Source: a virus. From it: a DNA stretch of 64,000 bases. The stretch covers positions 1 through 64,000 of IMG/VR virus record IMGVR_UViG_3300020450_000017. One strand, written 5' to 3'. Positions 46,640-55,886 of this stretch are shown in pieces. Both the position numbers and the translations under genes were made by a program. The notes beneath the pieces were generated by a model. That model worked only from the letters and a program-made list of their open reading frames with translations, was not told where the DNA came from and did no database searches. Position 1 is the first letter of the stretch; every line of letters starts with the position of its first letter.

Positions 46640-47268
46640 GTAAAAATATAGTTTTTATCCCTATAAAACAAATCTCAGAAAGAGTTCCAAATAAGAATTT
46701 TAGATCTTTTCAAGGAAAAACATTATGGGAACATACTATAGATAAACTTAAATCTTTTAAAGTTTATATAGATACTGATTCTTCTTCTATTATAGAAAAA
46801 TGCAAATCTAAACCATGGGTAACTACTTATAAAAGAAATTCTAATTTATTAGGTAATAGGGTTTCTGTAGTTGATATCCTAGATAATTTTATAACTAAGT
46901 ATAATATTACAACTCCTATATGTCAAATACATGTAACCTCTCCTCTTTTGCAAGTAGAGCATATTAATCATTCTTTTAGTTTAATAAATAAAGATTTTGA
47001 TAGTGTATTCGGTGTTACTAAAACACAAAAACGTTTTTGGGGAGAAAATGGTTTACCTTTAAATCATAACCCTAAAAAGTTACTTCCCACTCAGGATTTA
47101 CAAGTGTGGTATGAAGAAAATTCATACTTATATACTTTTAAACCTAAAGTTATAACGGAGTGTGGAAATAGAATAGGGGGACATTTCCATATGATGGAAA
47201 TAGGTTTTCCTTATAATTTAGATATAGACACAGAAGATGATTGGAATCTTATAAATAAGTTAATATAA
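46636..47268 (+). CDS. CMP-sugar cytidylyltransferase (NeuA/KdsB-like)
   Basis: 210 residues. IPIKQISERVPNKNFRSFQG is a variant of the IPARxGSKRxPxKN signature, and IHVTSPLL, NSYLYTFKPKV, and DIDTEDDW near the end follow the acylneuraminate cytidylyltransferase family. It would activate a nonulosonic or related acid with CTP. It overlaps both neighbours through ATGA/TAATG. Confidence 0.75.
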   Translation: MSKNIVFIPIKQISERVPNKNFRSFQGKTLWEHTIDKLKSFKVYIDTDSSSIIEKCKSKPWVTTYKRNSNLLGNRVSVVDILDNFITKYNITTPICQIHVTSPLLQVEHINHSFSLINKDFDSVFGVTKTQKRFWGENGLPLNHNPKKLLPTQDLQVWYEENSYLYTFKPKVITECGNRIGGHFHMMEIGFPYNLDIDTEDDWNLINKLI

Positions 47269-48680
47269 TGAAACCTATATTAATTAGTATTTCAGGTAAA
47301 TCAGGTGTAGGAAAAACTACTATATCTAATATATTAGCTCAATGTATTAGAAAGTCAAATTGTACTATATTAAGCACAGATGATCTCCATAAATATGAAC
47401 GTAATAATCCTGCATGGGATAGTGTAACTCACTTTAACCCTAAAGCTAATAATATAGAATTAGGGGATTTTCATATTTCTCAATTACTTAAAAGTAAACC
47501 CATTTATAGATCACATTATAACCATGATACAGGAGCTTTTGATCCCCCGGTTTGTATTTCACCTAAACCTTTTATTATTAATGAGGGATTACATGCTTTC
47601 TATAGTGATAAAATGGAACAACTTTCTGATTTTAAAATCTATGTCGATACGGATGAAGAGTTAACTAAATTATGGAAAATAAAAAGAGATACAAAACATA
47701 GAGGAAAATCTAAAGCAGAAGTATTAAAAACTATTAATTCTAGAAAAAAAGACGAACATTATATAGAATCTCAAAAATCTAAAGCAGATTTAATTTTAAA
47801 ATTTTATTTAAAAGATAATGTAGTTAATTTATCTGTATCTAAACCTATTAAATCTTTAGTATTTAAAAAAATTATAGATAACTTAATTGAATATTTTAAT
47901 AATATAAAAGTATTAGTATCTTTATCTAAAAAATATGGATGTAATCCTTCCTATATTCAGGGTCCCGCAGGTAATATTAGTGTAAAATATTTAAATAACA
48001 TGTTTATAAAATCAAGTGGAACTAAATTAGAAAACGTTGATTATTTTAAAGGATGGAGTAATATAGATACTAATTATGTTAATGAATATTTTTCATTTAC
48101 TAAAACTTTAGATGACACTAAATATTTTAACATATTAAATGAATCTGTACAAAACAATACAGTTCCCTCAATGGAAAGTGGAATGCACAGTGTTTTAAAA
48201 AAATATGTTATTCACACACACCCTAATGAGTTACTAGAAATATTAAGTAATAAAGATTGTGAAAATATACTTTTAAATCTTTATCCTGATTTAAACTATT
48301 GTTTTGTTCCTTTATTAATGCCCGGATTAGATTTATTTGAGTTTATATCTAAACAAAGTAAAATATATGATGTATATTTTTTACAAAATCATGGATTAAT
48401 AGTAAATTCTGATAATATAGATGAGTTAGAAAACTTACATAGTTTAGTACATACTAGAATTAAACAAGGTTATATTCCCCCAAAAGAAAAAACCTATAAA
48501 AAATTTGGGTATTTAACACCTGATGAGTACATTTTTCGTGAATGTAAAGAATCATGGTATATTAACATGAAAAATTATTATGATTTTATAAGAGATAATT
48601 ACGATTGTAATTTTATAAATAAAGATTTTTTATATAAACTAGATAATCTAGAATTTGAAAAACACCGAAAATCACTATGA
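47268..48680 (+). CDS. Kinase-class II aldolase fusion
   Basis: 470 residues. Residues 1-190 are a uridine kinase/phosphoribulokinase-like P-loop domain (SGKSGVGKTT at 9-18, STDDLHKYE). Residues from about 225 are a class II aldolase/adducin domain: GPAGNIS at 232-238, KSSGTKL, SMESGMHSVL, HTHP with H316 and H318, and NHGLIV. The second domain holds a probable zinc site. The fusion suggests linked phosphorylation and cleavage or condensation of a sugar. Substrate unknown. Confidence 0.75.
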   Translation: MKPILISISGKSGVGKTTISNILAQCIRKSNCTILSTDDLHKYERNNPAWDSVTHFNPKANNIELGDFHISQLLKSKPIYRSHYNHDTGAFDPPVCISPKPFIINEGLHAFYSDKMEQLSDFKIYVDTDEELTKLWKIKRDTKHRGKSKAEVLKTINSRKKDEHYIESQKSKADLILKFYLKDNVVNLSVSKPIKSLVFKKIIDNLIEYFNNIKVLVSLSKKYGCNPSYIQGPAGNISVKYLNNMFIKSSGTKLENVDYFKGWSNIDTNYVNEYFSFTKTLDDTKYFNILNESVQNNTVPSMESGMHSVLKKYVIHTHPNELLEILSNKDCENILLNLYPDLNYCFVPLLMPGLDLFEFISKQSKIYDVYFLQNHGLIVNSDNIDELENLHSLVHTRIKQGYIPPKEKTYKKFGYLTPDEYIFRECKESWYINMKNYYDFIRDNYDCNFINKDFLYKLDNLEFEKHRKSL

Positions 48681-49504
48681 AAGTTATAATTCCTATGGCT
48701 GGTTTAGGCCAACGTTTTGTTAATAAAGGGTATAAAAATCCTAAACCTTTTATTTGGGTAGATGATAATTGTATTATAAATAAGGTAGTCAATATGTTTG
48801 ATAAAAACGATGAACTTATTTTTATATGCAATGAACGCCATCTAAAAGAAACAGATATGCATGATAGGTTAAATAAAATACATAAAAATTCCCATGTTGT
48901 ATCTGTGCCTGAACATAATAGGGGTCCCGTATTTACTGTACTTCCTTATTTAGATATGATTGATGATGATGAACCCGTCATAATATGTTACTGTGATAAT
49001 CCTTATTTATGGGATTATGAAAAATTTAAAAAATGGGCTAAAACCACTAAAACAGATGGGTGTGTTTTAACTCATACTGGATTCCATCCCCATAGATTAG
49101 CTTCTACTTATATGGCTTATTGTAAAATGAAAGGTAATCAAATGGTTGAAATAAAAGAAAAAGAACCATATACTAATAATCATTGGGATGAACACGCTTC
49201 TACTGGAACTTATTATTTTAGAAAAGGTTCTTATATTAAAAAATATTTTCAAGAAACCATTGATAGAAAAATTAAACACACTAATGGTGAATATTATGTA
49301 ACTTTAGTATATAATTTACTTATTCAAGATGGTTTAGATGTTAGAATATATGATACAGATTTTGTTACTGTATTTGGCACTCCTAGTGAGCTAGAAAACT
49401 ATAAAGCCTGGTATACCATTATAAAAGGTGAGCAAGTAAAAAATAAAACAGATTTAATTAATTGTTATGAATACTGGAACAAGTACTTTTCACATAGCGA
49501 GTAA
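48677..49504 (+). CDS. Sugar-phosphate nucleotidyltransferase-like protein
   Basis: 275 residues. IIPMAGLGQRFVNKGYKNPK at the N-terminus is the nucleotide-binding loop of NTP_transferase enzymes; ICYCDNPYLWD is the metal-binding Asp region, and DEHASTGTYYFRKG the sugar-binding part. It would make an NDP- or CDP-sugar. Overlaps the HAD gene by 38 bases. Confidence 0.8.
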   Translation: MKVIIPMAGLGQRFVNKGYKNPKPFIWVDDNCIINKVVNMFDKNDELIFICNERHLKETDMHDRLNKIHKNSHVVSVPEHNRGPVFTVLPYLDMIDDDEPVIICYCDNPYLWDYEKFKKWAKTTKTDGCVLTHTGFHPHRLASTYMAYCKMKGNQMVEIKEKEPYTNNHWDEHASTGTYYFRKGSYIKKYFQETIDRKIKHTNGEYYVTLVYNLLIQDGLDVRIYDTDFVTVFGTPSELENYKAWYTIIKGEQVKNKTDLINCYEYWNKYFSHSE

Positions 49505-49826
49505 AAACTCAACTAACCAAAAAACAGCACTAGTAGATATTGATGAAACTATATGCTTTTATTCTGGAGAAAGAAGATATGATTTATCCGAACCTAATTT
49601 TAAAAATATAGCTAAAATAAATAAACTATATGATGAAGGGTGGAAAATAATATATTGGACTGCCCGGGGGTCTATGACAGGTAAAGATTATACCGAACAT
49701 ACTAAGACCCAATTAAGTGAATGGGGTTGTAAATACCATGAATTAACTATGGGAGTAGGTAATAACCCTAAACCCTATTTTGATTTAGTAATAGATGATA
49801 GAGCAAAACGAATTGAAGAATTATGA
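49467..49826 (+). CDS. HAD-type phosphatase (capsule-biosynthesis type)
   Basis: 119 residues. VDIDETICFYSG (D-x-D), IIYWTARGS, and YFDLVIDDRA are HAD motifs I, II and IV; length and form resemble small capsule-locus phosphatases. The first 20 residues overlap the preceding gene and may be a poor start call, but no later ATG precedes motif I. Confidence 0.75.
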   Translation: MNTGTSTFHIASKNSTNQKTALVDIDETICFYSGERRYDLSEPNFKNIAKINKLYDEGWKIIYWTARGSMTGKDYTEHTKTQLSEWGCKYHELTMGVGNNPKPYFDLVIDDRAKRIEEL

Positions 49827-50275
49827 AACTAATTTCACATAGGGGTAATATTAATGGTATAAATCCACTTTACGAAAACACTCCTGAATATATAGATAAA
49901 GCTATTAGTTTAGGCTATGACGTAGAAATAGATGTATGGTTTACTGATAAATTATATTTAGGTCATGATTTTCCTGAGTATAATATTAATGAATTATGGT
50001 TAAAAGATAGATCTGAAAATTTATGGGTTCACTGTAAAAATTTTAATGCTTTATCAAAATTAATAGATACCCCCCTTAAAGTATTTTACCACCAAAAAGA
50101 AAACCATACTATAATAGGGAATAGTAACATTATATGGTCTCATCAGATAGATGAAGCTAATAATAAATCAATAATTCCTCTTTTAGATAAAAAAACATTA
50201 CAGAATTGGGCCCCTAAACATGTATTTGGTGTGTGTTCTGATTATATAACCTTATTAGAAAATGAAAAAAATTAA
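49823..50275 (+). CDS. Glycerophosphodiester phosphodiesterase-like protein
   Basis: 150 residues, shorter than typical GDPD (about 250). ISHRGN, ENTPEYIDKAISLGYDVEID and LYLGHD match the catalytic start of the family (HRG..., ENT, EIDV, GHD). It could cut a phosphodiester in a glycan building block. The protein may be only the catalytic half of the barrel, so activity is uncertain. Confidence 0.68.
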   Translation: MKLISHRGNINGINPLYENTPEYIDKAISLGYDVEIDVWFTDKLYLGHDFPEYNINELWLKDRSENLWVHCKNFNALSKLIDTPLKVFYHQKENHTIIGNSNIIWSHQIDEANNKSIIPLLDKKTLQNWAPKHVFGVCSDYITLLENEKN

Positions 50276-51209
50276 AACATATATAGTAACTTATAAAAGA
50301 AACGATGTTCTAAATGAATTACTAGAGAATATATTTACTAGTAATATATCAGGATATAATTTAGAAGTTAATATAATAAACAATCATTCAGATTTTTTTA
50401 TTAATGATAAATTTAAATCGTTAGTAAAGGTCCATCATAATCAATGTAGAGTAGATTGGTCAAATGGTAACCTAGCGGCAGATTTTAATTTTGCATTATT
50501 AGATGGGTTTCGTGATTTAAATAACCCAGATTGTGATTATGTTGTAACTTTGCAAAATGACGCCCTATTACACCCCGACTGGTGTGAATGTATAGATAAA
50601 CAACTACAAAAATTTGATTTTGTTGTAGGTTATTTGGGGGATAATATAGTAGGTTATACCCCTGAAGTGATAAAAAATGTAGGGTTATGGGATGAAAATT
50701 TTTCAGGGGTACAAAATAAAGAAGCTGATTTTTATTTAAGAAGTTTAATCCACCATAATCCTGAAAAAATTCAAATAAATGATATTTTACATAGAAGGTT
50801 AATTAATTATGACCCTGCTTTAACTCTGGATTTAGTAGAAGATCGTGGATTTATAATTAATCAACACAATACTTCTAGATTCCCTGATGATGAAGAGCAT
50901 AAAGAAATAAGAGTAAATATGAATAGTCATAGAAATCAAGGAAAACATTATTTTATGTGGAAATGGGAGGGTACAAAGCCATCTTTACAAATGAAAGGAG
51001 GGAGTTGGGAAGAACCTGGTTGGTTAATTAATTGGCCAACTGATATGAAAGAAAATCCCCCTTCCCTGCCTAAAGTTACTCAACATATAAAATATCCATT
51101 TTTTGAAAAAAATATAATTGATATAGCTAATAAAGGATATATTACTGATGGTAATTTAATTGATAACCCCGGTAGAGAATTTACAATTAAAGAAGTTATT
51201 CGCAGATGA
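50262..51209 (+). CDS. GT-A glycosyltransferase (GT2-like)
   Basis: 315 residues. IKTYIVTYKRNDVLNELLEN opens a GT2 fold; VVTLQNDALLHPDW contains the metal-binding acidic position, and GLWDENFSGVQNKEADFYLR the acceptor-site acidic motif. The last 90 residues are extra and unrecognised. Overlaps the neighbours by 14 and 4 bases. Confidence 0.75.
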   Translation: MKKIKTYIVTYKRNDVLNELLENIFTSNISGYNLEVNIINNHSDFFINDKFKSLVKVHHNQCRVDWSNGNLAADFNFALLDGFRDLNNPDCDYVVTLQNDALLHPDWCECIDKQLQKFDFVVGYLGDNIVGYTPEVIKNVGLWDENFSGVQNKEADFYLRSLIHHNPEKIQINDILHRRLINYDPALTLDLVEDRGFIINQHNTSRFPDDEEHKEIRVNMNSHRNQGKHYFMWKWEGTKPSLQMKGGSWEEPGWLINWPTDMKENPPSLPKVTQHIKYPFFEKNIIDIANKGYITDGNLIDNPGREFTIKEVIRR

Positions 51210-51895
51210 AACTCCTTTGGCAACAGATACCCAGCAGTGAAATAACTACTATATACTGCAATACAGATTTTGAGGGCATTGTATTAGATGATGAACATGG
51301 TTGTTTTAATAATGAAACACTAGTAACCCTAGTAAAACTTATAAATGCCCACAATAAACGTTCATTTGTTAGATTAACAGAACCTAATAAAACTAAAATT
51401 CGAACTTTACTAGATTCAGGGGTTTCGGGTTTAATATTTTCTACTGTAGAAGAGGATAAAATAAGTGATATTATTGACAATTGTTTTTATCCCCCTAAAG
51501 GAAAAAGGGGCCAAGGATTAGTAACAGAAAATCTTTGGGGACAAAAACCTCACTTACTCCAAAATATATCTCCTATAATAATAGCACAAATAGAAACTCA
51601 AGAGGGTATAGCACAGTTACCTAGAATAAATCATTTATTTGACTATTATATGTTAGGACCCTATGATTTAACGGCAGATTTAGGATGTGTAGCTGAATGG
51701 GATAATTTGGAATATCAAAATGCTATTAATACATTTAATTCAATTATCCCTGAACCTAAAAGAGCAGTGCATATAGTTTCTAATATAGAAGATGAATTTA
51801 AGAACAAATTTAAAAACTATGGTTTAGTTGCACTAGGTATGGATACTACTCTATTAATTAATTCCTTATCAGATATAAAAAATTTAATAAAATGA
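51206..51895 (+). CDS. HpcH/HpaI-type aldolase
   Basis: 229 residues. IVLDDEHGCFNNETL, FVRLTEPN, QIETQEGIAQL and LGPYDLTADLG are family motifs; the Glu/Asp residues bind a divalent metal. It may cleave or make a 2-keto acid, possibly in nonulosonic acid synthesis. The substrate is unknown. Confidence 0.78.
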   Translation: MKLLWQQIPSSEITTIYCNTDFEGIVLDDEHGCFNNETLVTLVKLINAHNKRSFVRLTEPNKTKIRTLLDSGVSGLIFSTVEEDKISDIIDNCFYPPKGKRGQGLVTENLWGQKPHLLQNISPIIIAQIETQEGIAQLPRINHLFDYYMLGPYDLTADLGCVAEWDNLEYQNAINTFNSIIPEPKRAVHIVSNIEDEFKNKFKNYGLVALGMDTTLLINSLSDIKNLIK

Positions 51896-52524
51896 AAAAA
51901 GATTTAATAGTATATATAGCACATATTGATGATTTTGAATGTGCCTGTTATGGATATGTTTTAAACCATTATAAAGAGTATGATAAAGTAAAAATCATTA
52001 CTGCCACAACATGGCCGGCTAAAGTTAACGTTTGGGAAGAAAATAAAAAAGATTTTCCCCAAGATCTTCAAAACAAATTAATAGATATTAATTTAGGGTA
52101 TGAAGCAAGAACCTTATGGAAAAATCTAGATGATATGAAAGATGATTTTTATAGACTAATAGATTTTTCTACCCGTTTTGATTTATTAACCCATGATGGT
52201 GAAGATTGTCATACAGACCACACAGCATGTTTTACAATAGCAAAAGGTATGTTTAAATACTGCAATAGATTTTTAACTATATATTCACCTTCATCTGCTG
52301 GTTTAAGACCTAATTTTTTTGTTGGAATGACAGCCGAACAATATGCTATAAAGAAAAAAGCATTAGATAAATATGATATTCAGAAAGAACAATCATATAC
52401 AAAACTCGGTTATTATTTACAAAGTGATGAACATTATAATATAGGAAGGGCTCATGTATTAGAAAATTATGTTTTTGATGATTACCCCCACTACGAAATT
52501 TATAAAATACAAAAATGGCTATAA
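51892..52524 (+). CDS. PIG-L/LmbE-family deacetylase
   Basis: 210 residues. YIAHIDDFE is the AHxDD zinc-binding motif and HDGEDCHTDHTACF carries the HxxH-like second motif. Members remove acetyl groups from N-acetyl sugars. It would tailor an amino sugar in the island. Confidence 0.82.
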   Translation: MKKDLIVYIAHIDDFECACYGYVLNHYKEYDKVKIITATTWPAKVNVWEENKKDFPQDLQNKLIDINLGYEARTLWKNLDDMKDDFYRLIDFSTRFDLLTHDGEDCHTDHTACFTIAKGMFKYCNRFLTIYSPSSAGLRPNFFVGMTAEQYAIKKKALDKYDIQKEQSYTKLGYYLQSDEHYNIGRAHVLENYVFDDYPHYEIYKIQKWL

Positions 52525-53168
52525 TAGATATTTCAAATAATATTTCTTATAAGGAAATAGATAGAACTCATGGAATTAAAGAAGTAATAACAACTATGAA
52601 TGGCTGGGGAGTTGATATTAAAAACTCCAAAACATTAGATATGTTTGCCGGGGATGGTAGTTGGTGTAGTAATATTTTATTACCCCTAGTTAGTAAAAAC
52701 TCGGTATGTTGGGATATTAATTCTGATAAACTTAAAGTTCTTAACCAAAATTATGGGTTAAAAACAGTTAATAGTGATGTCTTAACATCTATAAAAAATA
52801 ACCAAGAAAATTTTGATATAATACATTGTGATAATCCTTCTTCTGTTTATGGGGAAAATACTAAAAGATATGAATATTTTGATGTGATCCCTTATATTAA
52901 AGATTTATTTAGTAAAGAATGTATTTTTATCCACAATTTAAACACAACACCTTATAATTTTAACCCGGATTCAAACTGGGCTAAAAAACGCTCAGAATTT
53001 TATAATTTACAGGATACTTCAGATTTAAATCCTAATGAAATTCTTTCCTACCACATAAATTATTTTAAAGATCAAGGTATAAAAGTATCTAAATCTAGCT
53101 ATATAGCTAGGGAAATGTATAATGGGAATGTTTATTGGTGGTATTTAGTCTATAAATTAAATAAATAA
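52515..53168 (+). CDS. SAM-dependent methyltransferase-like protein
   Basis: 217 residues. TLDMFAGDGSWCSNILL is motif I for S-adenosylmethionine, VCWDINSDKL motif II, and IIHCDNPSSVYG resembles the NPPY-type motif IV, which could indicate an amino-methyltransferase. In this context a glycan target is possible, but a nucleic acid target cannot be excluded. Overlaps the deacetylase by 10 bases. Confidence 0.65.
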   Translation: MAIIDISNNISYKEIDRTHGIKEVITTMNGWGVDIKNSKTLDMFAGDGSWCSNILLPLVSKNSVCWDINSDKLKVLNQNYGLKTVNSDVLTSIKNNQENFDIIHCDNPSSVYGENTKRYEYFDVIPYIKDLFSKECIFIHNLNTTPYNFNPDSNWAKKRSEFYNLQDTSDLNPNEILSYHINYFKDQGIKVSKSSYIAREMYNGNVYWWYLVYKLNK

Positions 53169-53170
53169 TC

Positions 53171-53848
53171 ATGAAAGTAGCTATACACCAACCTGAATTT
53201 ATGCCTTGGTTAGGGTATTTTCATAAAATGAGAGAGGCGGACATATACGTTATTTTAGATAATGTTCAGTTTAAAAAAAGATATTTTGAAAATAGAAATT
53301 ACATAAGAAATAATAATACTAAAGAATGGATTACTATTCCTGTTATTACTAAAGGTAAGTACAATCAAAATATATCTAATGTTGAAATTTCATATAATGA
53401 AAATTGGTGTAAAAAAATCTCAACAACTTTTATAAATAGATATGGTGTAAATAAAGTTACCGATTCATTTAATGATTTACTTTTCAACTATACAGCACTA
53501 CAAAACACTTCATTATTAAACCTTAACTTATCAATCATAGATTGGTTTAGGGATAATTTTAATATTACTACACCTATAGTATATCAAAGTGATTTTAATA
53601 TTAACTCTAATGGAAGTGATCTAATATTAGATATATGTAAAAATATAAAAGCTACAACTTATATATGTGGGCCATCAGGTAAAGACTATCTAAATATAGA
53701 TAATTTTAAAGCAGAAGATATAACAATAGAATGGCAAGAATTTAATGAGCCAGATTATAATAATTTAGGTTTATCACATTTATCTTCGTACGATTTTGTA
53801 CAACACTTTGGTTTACACTGTTCTGATAAATTTAATAAATTAATATGA
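53171..53848 (+). CDS. WbqC-family protein
   Basis: 225 residues. AIHQPEFMPWLGYFHKM, ADIYVILDNVQFKKR and LSHLSSYDFVQHFG are clear WbqC signatures. The family is common in O-antigen and capsule loci, with a proposed acyl- or amino-transfer role in sugar modification that is not firmly established. ATGA coupling to the next gene. Confidence 0.85.
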   Translation: MKVAIHQPEFMPWLGYFHKMREADIYVILDNVQFKKRYFENRNYIRNNNTKEWITIPVITKGKYNQNISNVEISYNENWCKKISTTFINRYGVNKVTDSFNDLLFNYTALQNTSLLNLNLSIIDWFRDNFNITTPIVYQSDFNINSNGSDLILDICKNIKATTYICGPSGKDYLNIDNFKAEDITIEWQEFNEPDYNNLGLSHLSSYDFVQHFGLHCSDKFNKLI

Positions 53849-54816
53849 ATATAAAATACTCTACATCAGAAATGGGGTTTGAGGGACTATTTACAGTAGA
53901 TTATCCCTATTTAAGAGTTTTAGAAACACAACTATTATTTCTAGAAGCTTATCATATTCCTATAACTAAAATCCTTCAGTCTACCACTAAATACGATGGA
54001 GATTTAATATATAATATAGGTAAGGGAGGGTTTGATAAACCCTATATAAAATATCTTTATGAAAACTGTAATAATATAGTAGAACATTTAAAACAAAAAT
54101 TTCCTAAAGTATACATTTATCAAGATGGAGAAATAGGATGGTGGAACCAAGTTGATGTAAAATTACAAGTTTGGTGGTATAATCAATTACAGGAAGCAGA
54201 TGGTATATTAGTTCCCAATGAAGATGATATACCCTTTTATGAGGGTATATTCCCCGGGGGTAATATAAAAGTTATCAGAAGCGTTATGACTGATAAAGGG
54301 TTAGATAAAACTAAATTTAAGCCTAAAGAAAATAGAGTAATCATTAATGGTCCCCTAACTATGGAATATAATGGTTTTTCTCAAATACTTCTAGCCCATA
54401 ATACAGGTATGGAAATAGATATCCCCCCTATGGGAGAAAGTAAAATGCCTAAAGACTCATGGGATATGGCTCCTAATTTAGGAGTAAGTTATTTAAAGTA
54501 TATGACTTGGACGGATTGGATGTATAATTTAAGCAGATATAAAATAGGTTATATGTTAATGCCTGCTATGGCTTCAGGTTCATTTGCCCTAAATTGTGCT
54601 TATCTAGGTATTCCTTGCATAGGTTGGAAAAAAGCTGATACACAAAGGATATTATTTCCAGATTTAGCTATTGATTTATTTGATAATAAAAAAGCATTAG
54701 AATTAACTTTAAAACTAACTAATGATTCTGATTTTTATAAAAAAGTAAGTGCTAAAGCTAAAGAAATATATCATAAAGAATTTACCCAAGAAAAAATGTT
54801 AGAATTATTGAAATAA
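53845..54816 (+). CDS. GT-B glycosyltransferase
   Basis: 323 residues. VYIYQDGEIGWWNQ and DGILVPNEDDIPFYEGIF lie in the N-terminal half, and YKIGYMLMPAMASGSFALNC resembles the donor-site region, with CIGWKKADT after it. The final helical segment (FYKKVSAKAKEIYHKEF) is typical of GT-B ends. Specific family unclear. Confidence 0.68.
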   Translation: MNIKYSTSEMGFEGLFTVDYPYLRVLETQLLFLEAYHIPITKILQSTTKYDGDLIYNIGKGGFDKPYIKYLYENCNNIVEHLKQKFPKVYIYQDGEIGWWNQVDVKLQVWWYNQLQEADGILVPNEDDIPFYEGIFPGGNIKVIRSVMTDKGLDKTKFKPKENRVIINGPLTMEYNGFSQILLAHNTGMEIDIPPMGESKMPKDSWDMAPNLGVSYLKYMTWTDWMYNLSRYKIGYMLMPAMASGSFALNCAYLGIPCIGWKKADTQRILFPDLAIDLFDNKKALELTLKLTNDSDFYKKVSAKAKEIYHKEFTQEKMLELLK

Positions 54817-55886
54817 TGGAAAAAATAACTTTTGTAATACCTAGTAGGAATAATTTAGAATTCTTACAATTAGCATATAAATCTATTCGTAATCTCGCGA
54901 TTAAACATGAGATACTTATATTAAATGATGCTAGCACAGATGGTACTGAGGAATGGATTACTTCATTAAATGATCCAGATTTAATAACTTATCATAACCC
55001 TGGACCTGAACGTATTGGTATAGTTGGTATGTTTGATAAGGGTATTGAAATAGCTAGAACTGAGATTATATTTGCATTTCACGCAGATATGGTTGCAGCT
55101 CCCGATTTAGATAAGCACATACTTAAACATCTTGAAAGAGGTAAAGTAGTTAGCGCTACTAGAGTTGAACCGCCCCTACACCCAGATGGTCCCGAAAAAA
55201 TGTTAGTTGATTTCGGAATCGAAGTAGAAGACTTTGATATAGATAAATTTAATAATTGGGTTACTAACGATTATAAACCAAAACACGGAGTACTAACTAC
55301 AGAAGGTATATTCGCTCCTTGGTGTATGTATAAAGATGATTTTCTTGCTATTGGCGGACATGATGAATTATTTGCCCCCCAATCGAAAGAAGATAGTGAT
55401 CTATTTAATCGATTTATATTAAACGGATATGATGTAGTACAAACTTGGGAAGGATTAGTATATCATTTTACTTCCCGTGGAAGTAGATTTAATAAACATG
55501 CTGGTGGTGCTGCTGGTAAAAACTCAGATGAATGGCTACATACCACAACTACTAATATGAAAAAGTTTATTAAAAAGTGGGGTACTGTAGTTCAACATGA
55601 TCCCCTAATGAAACCCATTATATCTCCTGTTTATAAAAAGAGTATTAATATTACTAATCCTAATCCCCAACTAGAAGAAGCATTAGAACCATGGGCTAAT
55701 GGGGGGAAAGATATTATAGTTGAGATTGATGGGAATACTTTTAATCAACAAGATTTTCAAGTAATACAAAAATTAAACGATATTATAAAAGATAGTGGTG
55801 AAATAGGAAAATTTGAATTAGGTAATTTAACTATAACCATTAATTCTTTAAAAGAATACCAAAACGAATTAATAAAAGTAAAATGA
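54816..55886 (+). CDS. GT-A glycosyltransferase (GT2-like)
   Basis: 356 residues. ITFVIPSRNNLEFLQLAYKS and ILNDASTDGTEEW are the GT2 nucleotide-binding region, IIFAFHADMVAAPD the D-x-D-like site, and GGHDELFAPQSKEDSDLFNR the acceptor-site ED motif. The C-terminal 90 residues form an extra small domain. TAATG-type coupling to the previous gene. Confidence 0.85.
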   Translation: MEKITFVIPSRNNLEFLQLAYKSIRNLAIKHEILILNDASTDGTEEWITSLNDPDLITYHNPGPERIGIVGMFDKGIEIARTEIIFAFHADMVAAPDLDKHILKHLERGKVVSATRVEPPLHPDGPEKMLVDFGIEVEDFDIDKFNNWVTNDYKPKHGVLTTEGIFAPWCMYKDDFLAIGGHDELFAPQSKEDSDLFNRFILNGYDVVQTWEGLVYHFTSRGSRFNKHAGGAAGKNSDEWLHTTTTNMKKFIKKWGTVVQHDPLMKPIISPVYKKSINITNPNPQLEEALEPWANGGKDIIVEIDGNTFNQQDFQVIQKLNDIIKDSGEIGKFELGNLTITINSLKEYQNELIKVK

